The notes under the pieces are model-generated. The model did no database searches. It worked only from the letters and a program-made list of their open reading frames with translations, and was not told the origin of the DNA. Positions 22,148 through 30,344 of a stretch of 64,000 nt of DNA are shown in pieces. A program made the position numbers and the translations under genes. Where the stretch lies: assembly GCA_963769665.1 (NCBI GenBank), contig CAVYMQ010000002.1, forward strand, positions 1 to 64,000, read 5' to 3'. The DNA comes from JACCTU01 sp963769665 (GTDB lineage Bacteria; Actinomycetota; Thermoleophilia; Gaiellales; Gaiellaceae). Numbering within the stretch: the first letter of the stretch is position 1; each line of letters starts with the position of its first letter.

Positions 22148-22834
22148 ATGAAAATCCTTCTCACGTCGAGCGGTATCACCAACACGACCATCGACGACGC
22201 GCTGGTCGACCTGCTGGGCAAACCGATCGCCGAGTCCAGCGCGCTCTGCGTTCCCACCGGAGTACAGCCTTTCCCCGGCGGACCCTCACACGTCTATGGG
22301 TTCTTGACCGGGACAGTGGGAGGCCCCATGTGCGCCTTGGGCTGGAAGTCGTTGGGAGTGCTGGAGCTCACGGCGCTCCCCAGCATCAAGAAGGAGCATT
22401 GGGTCGCGGCCGTCGAGGAAGTCGATGCGCTGCTGGTGTGGGGAGGGAGCCCGTTGTATCTGTGCTACTGGATGCGGCAATCCGGGCTCGCCGACCTCTT
22501 GCCGTCGCTGCGGCCCGAGGTCGTGTATGTGGGTACGAGCGGCGGAGCGATGGTGGCGACTCCCGACTTCGGAGGCGAGACCTACGACGACAGCGAGCCG
22601 CTCACCGGCAGCGACGAAGCGCTGGGGCTGGTCGACTTCTCGGTGTTTCCGCACCTGGAGCGCGAGGACATGCCGGACACGTCCCTCGCCAACATCGAGA
22701 GATGGGCCGCCGGGCTATCGGTGCCGGCGTACGCGATCGACGACCAGACCGCGATACGAGTGGTCGGCGGCACTGTCGAAGTCGTCTCAGAGGGACACTG
22801 GAAGCTCTTCACCCCCAGCCCGGAAGCGAGTTGA
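22148..22834 (+). CDS. Peptidase E-like (S51) serine peptidase
   Basis: 228 residues from ATG 22148 (MKILLTSSGI); a longer frame from 22073 lacks coding character. The S51 nucleophile elbow is YVGTSGGAMVAT and the preceding LVWGGSPLYLCYWMRQSGL matches the family's NxxxL helix region. PHLEREDMPDTS near residue 190 carries the His/Asp region. The family cleaves Asp-X dipeptides or cyanophycin-type products in the cytoplasm. No cyanophycin genes are nearby. Confidence 0.82.
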   Translation: MKILLTSSGITNTTIDDALVDLLGKPIAESSALCVPTGVQPFPGGPSHVYGFLTGTVGGPMCALGWKSLGVLELTALPSIKKEHWVAAVEEVDALLVWGGSPLYLCYWMRQSGLADLLPSLRPEVVYVGTSGGAMVATPDFGGETYDDSEPLTGSDEALGLVDFSVFPHLEREDMPDTSLANIERWAAGLSVPAYAIDDQTAIRVVGGTVEVVSEGHWKLFTPSPEAS

Positions 22835-22916
22835 TCGGCCAGGAGACACGCGCGCTAGCGTGTCGCCCGTTCGCCCGTCCGGGTCGGCGGCCTCCAGCTA
22901 CGGACGCATGGTTGAG

Positions 22917-23004
22917 CGGCGGGGGTGGGATTTGAACCCACGGACGAGTTTCACCCGTCAGCGGTTTTCAAGACCGCCCCGTTCGACCGCTCCGGCACCC
23001 CGCC
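22917..23004 (-). tRNA. tRNA-Ser (TGA anticodon), starts on the last base of the serS stop codon
   Basis: Minus strand: acceptor GGCGGGG/CCCCGCC with discriminator G. The anticodon loop CTTGAAA sits on a CGGT/ACCG stem (anticodon TGA). A long variable arm is present. Its first G is the G of the serS TAG, so maturation of the shared transcript would cut exactly at the end of the coding sequence. Confidence 0.95.
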
Positions 23005-24197
23005 TAACGGGTGACGGTAGCGGGGGCGCCGAACGCGTGCAGGACCTCCGGGACCTCGCCCTGGAAGTTCTCGAGGATCGCGAGCGCGACGCGGTCGACG
23101 GTCGCGGTGCCGTTCAGCGTGTGCACGGGCTCGAGGCCGTGCTCGCCGCGGAAGCGGATCCCGAGACGGCGCGCCTGGAAGTCGGTCGTGTTCGAGCACG
23201 ACGTGACCTCGCGGTAGCGCTCCTGGCTCGGGAACCACGCCTCGATGTCGTACTTCTTCGCGGCGGGGTCGCCGAGGTCGCCTGCCGCGACGTTCACCAC
23301 GCGGTAGGGCAACCCGAGCTCCTGCATCAGCGATTCCTCGATCGCGAGCAGCCGCTCGTGCTCCGCCCACGAGTCCTCAGGACGCTGGTAGACGAACATC
23401 TCGACCTTGTTGAACTGGTGCACGCGGAACATGCCGCGCGTGTCGCGGCCGGCGGCGCCGGCCTCGCGGCGGAAGTTCGTCGAGAACGCGGCGTAGCGCA
23501 GCGGTAACTCGTCGAGCGTCTCGGTCATGTGGAGTCCCGCGACCCCGACCTCGGAGGTTCCGGTCAGGTAGAGGTCGTCGCCCTCGATCGCGTAGATGTT
23601 CGAGCGCTCGGTCGGGAAGAAGCCCGTGCCGTACATCGCTTCCTCGCGCACGAGCACCGGCGGCAGCACCGGCGTGAAGCCTTCCTTGACGAGCCGGTCG
23701 AGCGCGAAGCGGTAGTTCGCAAGCGCGAGCAGCGCGGTGTCGCCGACCCAGTAGCCGAAGCGCGACCCGGACACGCGGGCTGCGCGCTCCATCTCGAAGC
23801 GGCCGATCTCGGTGTGCTCCTTCGGCTCGGCGAGCTTCGGTGGCTCGCTCCAGCGCTTCAACTCCTGCGCATCGTCCTCCGCGTCGCCGTCCGGCGTCGA
23901 CTCGTGCGGCGGGTTGGGCACGCGCGTGAGCGCCTCGTCCCGCGCGCGCTCCGCTTCGCCGTGCTCCTCCTCGAGACGCTTCAGCTCTTCCTTCACGCCG
24001 CGGAGCTCCTCAAGCTGCTCGGGCGTCGGCTTGCCCTTCAGCTTCGTCTTCGCGCGCAGCTCGGTCACCTGCGTCTCGAGCTCGCGCCACCGGGTGTCGG
24101 CTGCCATCAGCTCGTCGAACGCCTCGCCTGCTCCCTTGCGCGCGACCGCGGCCCGGAACCCCTCGGAGTCGCTGCGCGCGGCGCGGATGTCGATCAT
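23004..24197 (-). CDS. serS: Seryl-tRNA synthetase
   Basis: 397 residues from ATG 24197. The N-terminal long coiled-coil arm (about 30-100, with ELETQVTELRAKTKLKGK and LKRLEEEHGEAERAR) binds the long variable arm of tRNA-Ser. Class II motifs are present: motif 2 FRREAGAAGRDTRGMFRVHQF, TGTSEVG and motif 3 NGTATVDRVALAILENF. It charges tRNA-Ser with serine. The start overlaps the HAD stop (ATGA) and the stop overlaps tRNA-Ser(TGA), so enzyme and one of its substrates share a transcript. Confidence 0.97.
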   Translation of the reverse strand: MIDIRAARSDSEGFRAAVARKGAGEAFDELMAADTRWRELETQVTELRAKTKLKGKPTPEQLEELRGVKEELKRLEEEHGEAERARDEALTRVPNPPHESTPDGDAEDDAQELKRWSEPPKLAEPKEHTEIGRFEMERAARVSGSRFGYWVGDTALLALANYRFALDRLVKEGFTPVLPPVLVREEAMYGTGFFPTERSNIYAIEGDDLYLTGTSEVGVAGLHMTETLDELPLRYAAFSTNFRREAGAAGRDTRGMFRVHQFNKVEMFVYQRPEDSWAEHERLLAIEESLMQELGLPYRVVNVAAGDLGDPAAKKYDIEAWFPSQERYREVTSCSNTTDFQARRLGIRFRGEHGLEPVHTLNGTATVDRVALAILENFQGEVPEVLHAFGAPATVTR

Positions 24198-25015
24198 CCG
24201 CGTGAGTCTAGGGCGGCCTCGATCACCTGCGCGACACCTTCCTCCGCCGCGGACGGGCAAACGAAGTCCGCGACCGCCAGCACCCGCTCGTGCGCGTTGG
24301 CCACGGCCACCGCGTAGCCCACCGACTCGAGCAGCTCGACGTCGTTCTCGCCGTCCCCGAACCCGACGACCCGGTCGAGTGGCACCCCGAGCTCATCCGC
24401 GACGAGGGCAAAGCCGGTCGCCTTCGTCACCTCGGGCGCCGCGAGCTCGAGGAACTGCGGCAGCGACTTGGAGATGTAGAGGCGATCGCCGAACACTCCC
24501 TTCAGCTCGAGCTCGAGCTCGTCCATCGTCTCGGGCTCGCCGACCACGACCAGCTTGGTCGGCGGCTCGTCGAGCCAGGCGAGCAGGTCGCCAACGGGGT
24601 GAATGGGCAGGTGCTGGAAGTCGGCGTAGGCGCGCGCCTCGTCGGTCACGTCGGCCACGTACAGCTCGTCGCCCACGTAGCAGTTGACGTGATGGCGGCC
24701 GGCGATCGCGACGATCGCCTCGCGCGCGAGGTCGAGCGGGATCGGAACGTGGCGGAGGAACCGCCCGGAAGCGTCGGCCACGACGGCGCCCTGGTAGCAG
24801 ACGACGAGCCCGTCGAGCTCGAGCTCGTCGGCGTAGCGCTTCACCGACCGGAACATCCGGCCCGTGACGATCACGAAGGGGATCCCGGCGTCGCGGACGG
24901 CGCGCACGGCGGCGCGGGTGCGCGGGTGCACGGCTGCGTCCTCCGAGATCAGCGTGCGGTCGAGGTCGCACGCGAACGCGGCAACGTCGCGCGGAAAGTC
25001 GTCAGGAAGACGCAG
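24194..25015 (-). CDS. Cof-type HAD hydrolase with a probable CTG start
   Basis: Motif I of the HAD fold (FACDLDRTLISEDAA) lies at about 24950-24980, upstream of the first standard start codon in frame (GTG 24931). No ATG, GTG or TTG precedes it in frame. CTG 25015, two bases after the cytochrome stop, is the most reasonable start and gives 273 residues (LRLPDDFPRDVAAF...). Other motifs are present: IVTGRM (II), and GFGDGENDVELLESVGYAVAVANA (IV), with KATGFALV before it. The cap is the C2 type of sugar or nucleotide phosphatases. It overlaps serS by 4 bases. The start is inferred from motif conservation. Confidence 0.8.
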   Translation of the reverse strand: MRLPDDFPRDVAAFACDLDRTLISEDAAVHPRTRAAVRAVRDAGIPFVIVTGRMFRSVKRYADELELDGLVVCYQGAVVADASGRFLRHVPIPLDLAREAIVAIAGRHHVNCYVGDELYVADVTDEARAYADFQHLPIHPVGDLLAWLDEPPTKLVVVGEPETMDELELELKGVFGDRLYISKSLPQFLELAAPEVTKATGFALVADELGVPLDRVVGFGDGENDVELLESVGYAVAVANAHERVLAVADFVCPSAAEEGVAQVIEAALDSRG

Positions 25016-25017
25016 AC

Positions 25018-25389
25018 CTACTGGGTGACGAACGCGGCCACGTCGGCGATCTCCTGGTCGCTCAGGCGATCTCCGAAGGCGGGCATCCCGCCGCCGCCGT
25101 TCTCGATCTGCTGGACCGCGGCGTCGAAGTCCATGCTTGACTCGTCGAGGTTCGGGCCGACCGTGCCCGTCGATCCTGCCGCGGAGAACGTGTGACAGCC
25201 GCCGCAGCCGGCGGAGGCGTAGATCGTCTTGCCGTTCGCCGGGTCGCCTTCCGCGGCCCCGCCGCCGGTGTCAGCGGGAAGCGTTCCTTCGACGGTCTCC
25301 GGCAGGGCCTGCTCCTCCTCCTCGCCGCCGCACGCGGGGATCGCGACAACGAGCACGAGCGCAGCGAGCAACAGGACGAGCTTTCTCAC
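25018..25389 (-). CDS. Class I c-type cytochrome, lipoprotein
   Basis: 123 residues from GTG 25389. Lipoprotein signal LVLLLAALVLVVAIPACGG. A single haem site is GCGGCHTF and the axial methionine is in GGGMPAFGDRLSDQEI. This is the small cytochrome c551/c6-like type that carries electrons between membrane complexes on the outer face of the membrane. No oxidase genes are in the window. The start overlaps the preceding stop (GTGA). Confidence 0.92.
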   Translation of the reverse strand: MRKLVLLLAALVLVVAIPACGGEEEEQALPETVEGTLPADTGGGAAEGDPANGKTIYASAGCGGCHTFSAAGSTGTVGPNLDESSMDFDAAVQQIENGGGGMPAFGDRLSDQEIADVAAFVTQ

Positions 25390-26825
25390 GCCGGGGATTC
25401 TATCCCCACGCGCTCTCTCGAAACCGACCACGCGCGCAGTGCGCAGCAGACGATCGCGCCGTAGCCCGCGACCTTCGTCGGCGAGTCGTTGACGACGAGG
25501 GAGACGGCGATCGCGACGAGAAACGCGTCCACCACCGGGAAGCGCGGCTTGAGCGTCGCGAAGTAGACGAGGGCGGCGAGGCCTCCGGCGAGGATCGCGA
25601 GCTGCCACACGCTGGACGTCACTATCGAGACGGAGCGCTCCGCGCGGTCGCGGAACGTGTCGAAGAGCTCGCCCGGGCCGCCGGACACTGCGTCGGTCAC
25701 GTGGCTCGACCCACCGACGAGCGCGTCGAGGCCGACGAACGCCAGTCCCAGCACGACGACACCGAGCAACGCGAGGGGAATCGCACGGGGTCGGCGGTTC
25801 AGAAGCGCGCCGAGCACCGCGAAGCCGGCTGCGAACACGAGGATCCCGCCTCCGTCCGCGCCGGTCTTGCTCGCTCCGACAACGACGAGCGACAGCACCG
25901 CAAGCGCGACGAGCCGCCAGCCCCGCAGCAGGAGCCCTGCGGCGAGCGTCGGCCCCAGGAGGAGCGTCTCGATCTGGTTGTTCACGCCGTAGAAGCGCGA
26001 GCCGCTCCACGGGTACGGCCCGATCGCCATCAGCGAGTTCGTCTCGGGTGACACCGCGAGCACGAGCCCGTAGCCGGCGAGGAAGACGGGAACCCCGAGC
26101 GTGAGCGGTACGCGTGCGGCCACCACGAGCGCGAGTGGGACCGCCGCGAGCACGATCAACGTCGTGACGAGCGGGCCGACCACGTGGAGCGCGCTCCCGC
26201 CGAGGGCGAGCGCGATCGCGACGAGCGGATAGAGCAGCGCGCCCCGCGCGAGCAGCGCCGAGCGGGTGAGGAGTGCGACCGCTGCGAGCGCGATCAGCGC
26301 GAGCGTGAGGGCGATGGTCGCCGGTACCTGTGCGGCCCGCGCGTCGGACAGCCGCTCGTCGAGCTCGCGCAACTCCTCGAGCGGGTGGTCGCTCGCCCGC
26401 CATTCGACCGGAGGGTCGCGCCCCGTTTCGAGCGCCTCGACGGTCTCGCGAATGTCCGAGATCGTCACGAGCCCGGGGATCCGCGTCCGGTCCGAGACGA
26501 GGATCCCTCGGTAGCCGTCCCCGAGGATCGTCACCTCGTAGCGCTTGTCGTTCGACTGGGCGCCGAGCGGCGGGACCGACACGAAGAGCTCGAATTCGCA
26601 CTGGCCGATCGCGCCGCAGGGCTGCTGTGGGAGCCGGCCGAGTCGCTCGAGCGCCTCCTCGCGGCTCACATAGAGCCCCTGACCCGGGACGTAGAGCCCG
26701 GTCGCTCCGCGGCCTCGCACGGTTGCCGGTTGCTCTCCCGTGACGACCAGCACGTAGACGTCCTGCGCCGCCGCAGGCGCCGCGGCAGCGAGCAGGGCCA
26801 AAGCTACGATGGAGACGACCTTCAC
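25386..26825 (-). CDS. Polytopic membrane protein with an extracytoplasmic N-terminal domain, unknown function
   Basis: About 479 residues from GTG 26825 (TTG 26828 is adjacent). A signal peptide (VVSIVALALLAAAAPAAAQ) precedes an external domain of ~130 residues (YVPGQGLYVSREEALERL, GYRGILVSDRT). About ten membrane helices follow. A conserved-looking loop, SLMAIGPYPWSGSRFYGVNNQIE, lies between helices. I recognise no named family. It heads the operon with cytochrome c, HAD phosphatase and serS, but the grouping gives no clear functional link. Confidence 0.75.
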   Translation of the reverse strand: MKVVSIVALALLAAAAPAAAQDVYVLVVTGEQPATVRGRGATGLYVPGQGLYVSREEALERLGRLPQQPCGAIGQCEFELFVSVPPLGAQSNDKRYEVTILGDGYRGILVSDRTRIPGLVTISDIRETVEALETGRDPPVEWRASDHPLEELRELDERLSDARAAQVPATIALTLALIALAAVALLTRSALLARGALLYPLVAIALALGGSALHVVGPLVTTLIVLAAVPLALVVAARVPLTLGVPVFLAGYGLVLAVSPETNSLMAIGPYPWSGSRFYGVNNQIETLLLGPTLAAGLLLRGWRLVALAVLSLVVVGASKTGADGGGILVFAAGFAVLGALLNRRPRAIPLALLGVVVLGLAFVGLDALVGGSSHVTDAVSGGPGELFDTFRDRAERSVSIVTSSVWQLAILAGGLAALVYFATLKPRFPVVDAFLVAIAVSLVVNDSPTKVAGYGAIVCCALRAWSVSRERVGIESPA

Positions 26826-26842
26826 CAAGGAGCGGATTGTCG

Positions 26843-27739
26843 ATGAAACGAAGGACGTACGGACGTGATGCGGGGCTGACCCTGCGGATGCTCGCGACGA
26901 CCGGGCTGCTGGGCCTGCTCTACGTCGTCTTCGGCGCGGTCCTCATCTCCTACCTCAACGTCGGGATCCTCCCGATGGTGCTGATCATCGCCGGTCTGGC
27001 CTTCTTCCAGTACTTCACATCCGACAAGCTGGCCCTCAGGGCGTCCGGTGCGAAGGTCGTCACCGAGGACGAGGCGCCGGAGCTCCACGCGATGGTCGAG
27101 CGGCTGTGCGCGATGGCCGACCTGCCGAAGCCGAGGGTGGCCGTGATCGACACCGACGTCCCGAACGCCTTCGCGACCGGCCGCAACCCGAAGCACGCGG
27201 CCGTCGCAGTGACGAGCGGCCTCTGGCAGCGGCTCGAGCCGCGCGAGGTCGAGGGCGTGCTCGCGCACGAGCTCTCGCACATCGCGAACCGCGACGTGCT
27301 GATCATGACCGTCGCGAGCTTCTTCGCGATGCTCGCGGGGCTCCTCGCGCGCTACTCGGTCTTCTTCGGCGGCGGCGGCCGCGACCGCAACGGGCCGCCG
27401 ATCTGGCTCGTCGTGCTCGTGGTCTCGATCGTGACATACGCCGTTTCGTACGTCCTGATCAGGACGATCTCGCGCTACCGCGAGTATGCGGCCGATCGCG
27501 GTGCCGCGCTGATCACCGGCGCGCCCGAGAACCTGATGAGCGCGTTGCAGAAGATCTCGTCGGGGATCGCGTCGATCCCGCAGCGCGACCTGCGCGAGGT
27601 GCAGGCGATGAACGCGTTCTTCATCATCCCGACGAACGTGAAGTCCGCGTTCGGGGAGCTCTTCCTGACGCACCCGCCGCTCGAGAAGCGGCTTGCAGCT
27701 CTCGCGGAGATCTCCCGCGAGATGGGCCGCCCCGTCTAG
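26843..27739 (+). CDS. htpX: Zinc metalloprotease HtpX
   Basis: 298 residues from ATG 26843; AAGGAG lies about ten bases upstream. Two N-terminal membrane helices are followed by the M48 active site VLAHELSHIANRDVLIM, two more helices, and the third zinc ligand in REYAADRGAAL. The enzyme degrades damaged membrane proteins from the cytoplasmic face. The pspAB gene follows directly and pspA lies about 1.2 kb on, linking it to membrane-stress control. Confidence 0.95.
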   Translation: MKRRTYGRDAGLTLRMLATTGLLGLLYVVFGAVLISYLNVGILPMVLIIAGLAFFQYFTSDKLALRASGAKVVTEDEAPELHAMVERLCAMADLPKPRVAVIDTDVPNAFATGRNPKHAAVAVTSGLWQRLEPREVEGVLAHELSHIANRDVLIMTVASFFAMLAGLLARYSVFFGGGGRDRNGPPIWLVVLVVSIVTYAVSYVLIRTISRYREYAADRGAALITGAPENLMSALQKISSGIASIPQRDLREVQAMNAFFIIPTNVKSAFGELFLTHPPLEKRLAALAEISREMGRPV

Positions 27740-28309
27740 GTGGGCCTCACCGACGTCCTCTTCGGCCGCAAGAAGCTGAAAGAGGCGCAGGGCGAGCGGC
27801 TCTTCGCGCTCTCCACCGCCCGGGTCACGCTCGACGTCGAGCTCGGGCTGAGGCCGGGGAAGCGTGCCGCGATCGTGTTCAAGTCGCTCTCGTCCGGCGA
27901 CTTCGTCCGCGTCGAGAACGAGCTGCACGAGCTGCTCGACATCGCGGCGCGCGACACCGGCTCACGGGTGACGAGAAGTGAGGACGAGTTCGGCTACGAC
28001 TGGATCGTCGTCGAGGACAACGACTTCGAAGACCTGATCGCGACGATCCACCTCGTGGGCTCCGAGCTCAAGGCGCGGGGCTTCGGGCCACAGCTACTCG
28101 CCGCAGTGTTCCGCTTCGAAGGCGGCAAGCATCCCGTCTACTTCGTCTACGGCTACAAGCGCGGCGCGTTCTGGCCCTTCGTCCCGACGGGCAAGGACAA
28201 GGAGCGCGACAACGCGACGGAGCTGGAGCTGAAGGCGAAGCTCGAGCAGGAGCTGCCGATCGAGCAGGACCTCACGCGCTGGCTCGCGCTCTTCGATGCT
28301 CCTGTCTGA
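27740..28309 (+). CDS. pspAB: PspA-associated protein PspAB
   Basis: 189 residues from GTG 27740, abutting the htpX stop. It begins GLTDVLFGRKKLKEAQGERLFAL and contains EDEFGYDWIVVEDNDFEDLIATIHLVG, matching the PspAB family encoded next to htpX and pspA in actinobacteria and archaea. There are no membrane helices. Its biochemical role is not established; the genomic linkage to PspA is the main evidence for envelope-stress function. Confidence 0.8.
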   Translation: MGLTDVLFGRKKLKEAQGERLFALSTARVTLDVELGLRPGKRAAIVFKSLSSGDFVRVENELHELLDIAARDTGSRVTRSEDEFGYDWIVVEDNDFEDLIATIHLVGSELKARGFGPQLLAAVFRFEGGKHPVYFVYGYKRGAFWPFVPTGKDKERDNATELELKAKLEQELPIEQDLTRWLALFDAPV

Positions 28310-28841
28310 GGCGCTCCCGGAGTACGACTTCAGCGAGCGGCACCAGCGACACGTCGACGCGTCGCCGGAAGCGGTGTTCGCCGCGATCCGCTCGGTCACG
28401 CTCGCGGAGACGCCGATCGCTCGCACGCTGATGCGGCTGCGCGGGTTGCGCGCCGGCTCCGCACGGCCGCTCGTCGAGGAGATGGACAGCGAGGGCTTCG
28501 TGCAGCTCGAGGAGGAGCCGCTGCGGGAGCTCGTCTATACCGCGATCGGTCAACCGTGGAGGCCACTCGGCGGCAAGCGCGCGCACGCCGGCGACTTCCG
28601 CGCGTTCGCGGAGCCCGGCTACGCGAAGATGGGCTTCAACTTCCGGCTCGAGGGCGGCGTGCTCTCGACCGAGACACGCGTGCTGCTGACCGACGAGCGC
28701 AGCCGGAAGGCGTTCCGGCGCTACTGGTTCGTCATCCGTCCGTTCAGCGGGTTGATCCGCCGTGAGTGGCTCCGCGCAATCGCTAGTCGCGCAAGCCGAG
28801 AATCCGCTAGCGCGGATCCTCGACGCGCAGAAAACCCCTAA
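28296..28841 (+). CDS. SRPBCC-like/DUF2867-like protein
   Basis: 181 residues starting 14 bases inside pspAB, so translationally coupled. The sequence EYDFSERHQRHVDASPEAVFAAIRSV and GFNFRLEGGVLSTETRVLLTDERSRKAFRRYW fits a START/SRPBCC-type ligand-binding barrel. The C-terminus continues into a basic, low-complexity tail. The ligand is unknown. It sits between PspAB and the convergent pspA. Confidence 0.65.
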   Translation: MLLSEALPEYDFSERHQRHVDASPEAVFAAIRSVTLAETPIARTLMRLRGLRAGSARPLVEEMDSEGFVQLEEEPLRELVYTAIGQPWRPLGGKRAHAGDFRAFAEPGYAKMGFNFRLEGGVLSTETRVLLTDERSRKAFRRYWFVIRPFSGLIRREWLRAIASRASRESASADPRRAENP

Positions 28842-28843
28842 AG

Positions 28844-28862
28844 GCGGCCGCTCCGCGGCCGC
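28844..28862. terminator. Bidirectional hairpin between convergent SRPBCC and pspA genes
   Basis: Perfect eight-base arms GCGGCCGC and GCGGCCGC with loop TCC, two bases after the SRPBCC stop. AAAA upstream gives the minus strand a T run. Confidence 0.7.
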
Positions 28863-28897
28863 TGGCGCAGCGGACTCACCGCGCACGCCGCCGCTGC

Positions 28898-29626
28898 CTA
28901 GGTCTCGAGCTCCTTCTTCGCGCCGGAGCCGACCTCGGCCTTGAGCGCCTCGAGCTCCCGGTCGACCTGGTTCGACGACTGGATCTGCTCGAGCTCCCGG
29001 TCGAGCGCGGTCTTGTCGCCGCCGGTGAAGTCCTCGAGCGTGCCCGCCTCGATCAGCTCCTCGACGGCGGAGGCGCGCGCCTGCATCTGCTCGGTCTTGT
29101 CCTTGGCGCGCTGGATCGCGAGCCCGGTGTCGGCCATCTGGTCGCCGATCCCCGTCGCGGCCTCGCCGATTCGCACCTGCGCCTCGGCGGCGGAGTACTG
29201 CGCCTTGATCACTTCCTTCTGCGAGCGGAAGCCTTCGATCTTCGCCTGCAGCTGCTTCTCGGAGGCGACGAGCTTCTCCTGCTGCTGCTCGAGCTGCGCG
29301 ACCTGCTGGTCGAGATCCTGGAGCTGGCCCTGGATCAGCGCCTTGCGCTCGAGCGCCTGGCGCGCGAGATCCTCCCGGCCCGCCGTGAGCGCTTCGCGGG
29401 CCTGCGTCTCGAGCTTGACCAGGCTCTGCTCGAGCTGCGCGGTCTGCATCTTCAGCCGCTTCTTCGAGGTCGTGACGTCGACGACGCCCCGCTTCACGTC
29501 CTGGAGCAGGCGAAGCTGCTGCTCGTAGGAGTAGTCGAGGGTCTCCGTGGGGTCCTCGGCGCGGTCGAGCAGCTTCGAGAACTTCGCCTTGATCACCGTT
29601 GCGGCGCGTGAGAGCAGGCCGGCCAT
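28898..29626 (-). CDS. pspA: PspA/IM30 membrane-remodelling protein
   Basis: 242 residues from ATG 29626, with GGAGGAA just upstream. It opens MAGLLSRAATVIKAKFSKLLDRAEDPTETLDYSYEQQ and is almost entirely helical coiled coil (ESCRT-III-like hairpin) to about residue 200. A low-complexity acidic end follows. It polymerises on damaged membranes. It faces the htpX-pspAB operon with a shared terminator. Confidence 0.95.
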   Translation of the reverse strand: MAGLLSRAATVIKAKFSKLLDRAEDPTETLDYSYEQQLRLLQDVKRGVVDVTTSKKRLKMQTAQLEQSLVKLETQAREALTAGREDLARQALERKALIQGQLQDLDQQVAQLEQQQEKLVASEKQLQAKIEGFRSQKEVIKAQYSAAEAQVRIGEAATGIGDQMADTGLAIQRAKDKTEQMQARASAVEELIEAGTLEDFTGGDKTALDRELEQIQSSNQVDRELEALKAEVGSGAKKELET

Positions 29627-29668
29627 CGTTCCTCCGTCGTCGGGTGCGAACGCAGTTAGCCTACCGGC

Positions 29669-30313
29669 GTGCCGGTCGAGCGGAGCATGCACCCCGAGTG
29701 GCTCTCGAACGCCTACCTCGTCTGGGACGAGGGCTCCCGCGAGGCCTTCTTCGTGGACAGCGGCGGGCCGCTCGAGCCGCTCGTCGAGGTCGTGGAGCGC
29801 GAGGGCCTCGAGGTCAAGGCGCTGCTGACGACCCACACGCACGGAGACCACATCGCGGGCGACGCAGAGCTCGAGCAGCGCTTCGGCGTCCGCGGCACGC
29901 AGGAGGTCGACTGGGCGCAGTCGATCCCTACGCCGGGGCATGCGGACGACCACGTGACCTTCGTCGTCGACGGACTCTGCTTCTCGGGTGATCTGCTCTT
30001 CAAGGATGCGGTGGGCGGCGGCGATGCCGCGCGCGTGCACGAGTCCGTGCTGAAGCTGCTGGAGCTCCCGGACGAGACGCGCGTGCTCCCCGGGCACACC
30101 GAGGAGACGACGATCGGGCGCGAGCGCGAGGAGAACCCGTTCCTGCGCTTCTGGCTTGGAGCTGCTCCTTCCATCGATGAGCCCGTTCGCGTGTCGGGAG
30201 ACGACGCGACGCTCGTCGTCTGGTCGCCGGACTACGACGGAAAGGGCAAGGCGCTCGTCCGCATGGGCGATGGGACCGAGCGGATCGTCGGTGGGTCCAG
30301 GGTGGAGCGCTAA
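29669..30313 (+). CDS. MBL-fold hydrolase (glyoxalase II-like)
   Basis: 214 residues from GTG 29669. Metal ligands: TTHTHGDHIAGD, PTPGHADDHVTF, FSGDLLF and LPGHTEET. The fold is that of hydroxyacylglutathione hydrolase-type enzymes. A C-terminal extra piece (DDATLVVWSPDYDGKGKALVRMGDG) is not part of the core. It is divergent from pspA by 42 bases. The substrate is unknown. Confidence 0.88.
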   Translation: MPVERSMHPEWLSNAYLVWDEGSREAFFVDSGGPLEPLVEVVEREGLEVKALLTTHTHGDHIAGDAELEQRFGVRGTQEVDWAQSIPTPGHADDHVTFVVDGLCFSGDLLFKDAVGGGDAARVHESVLKLLELPDETRVLPGHTEETTIGREREENPFLRFWLGAAPSIDEPVRVSGDDATLVVWSPDYDGKGKALVRMGDGTERIVGGSRVER

Positions 30314-30344
30314 CGAGTACGACCCCCGGGCGTCTGTACGGGGG

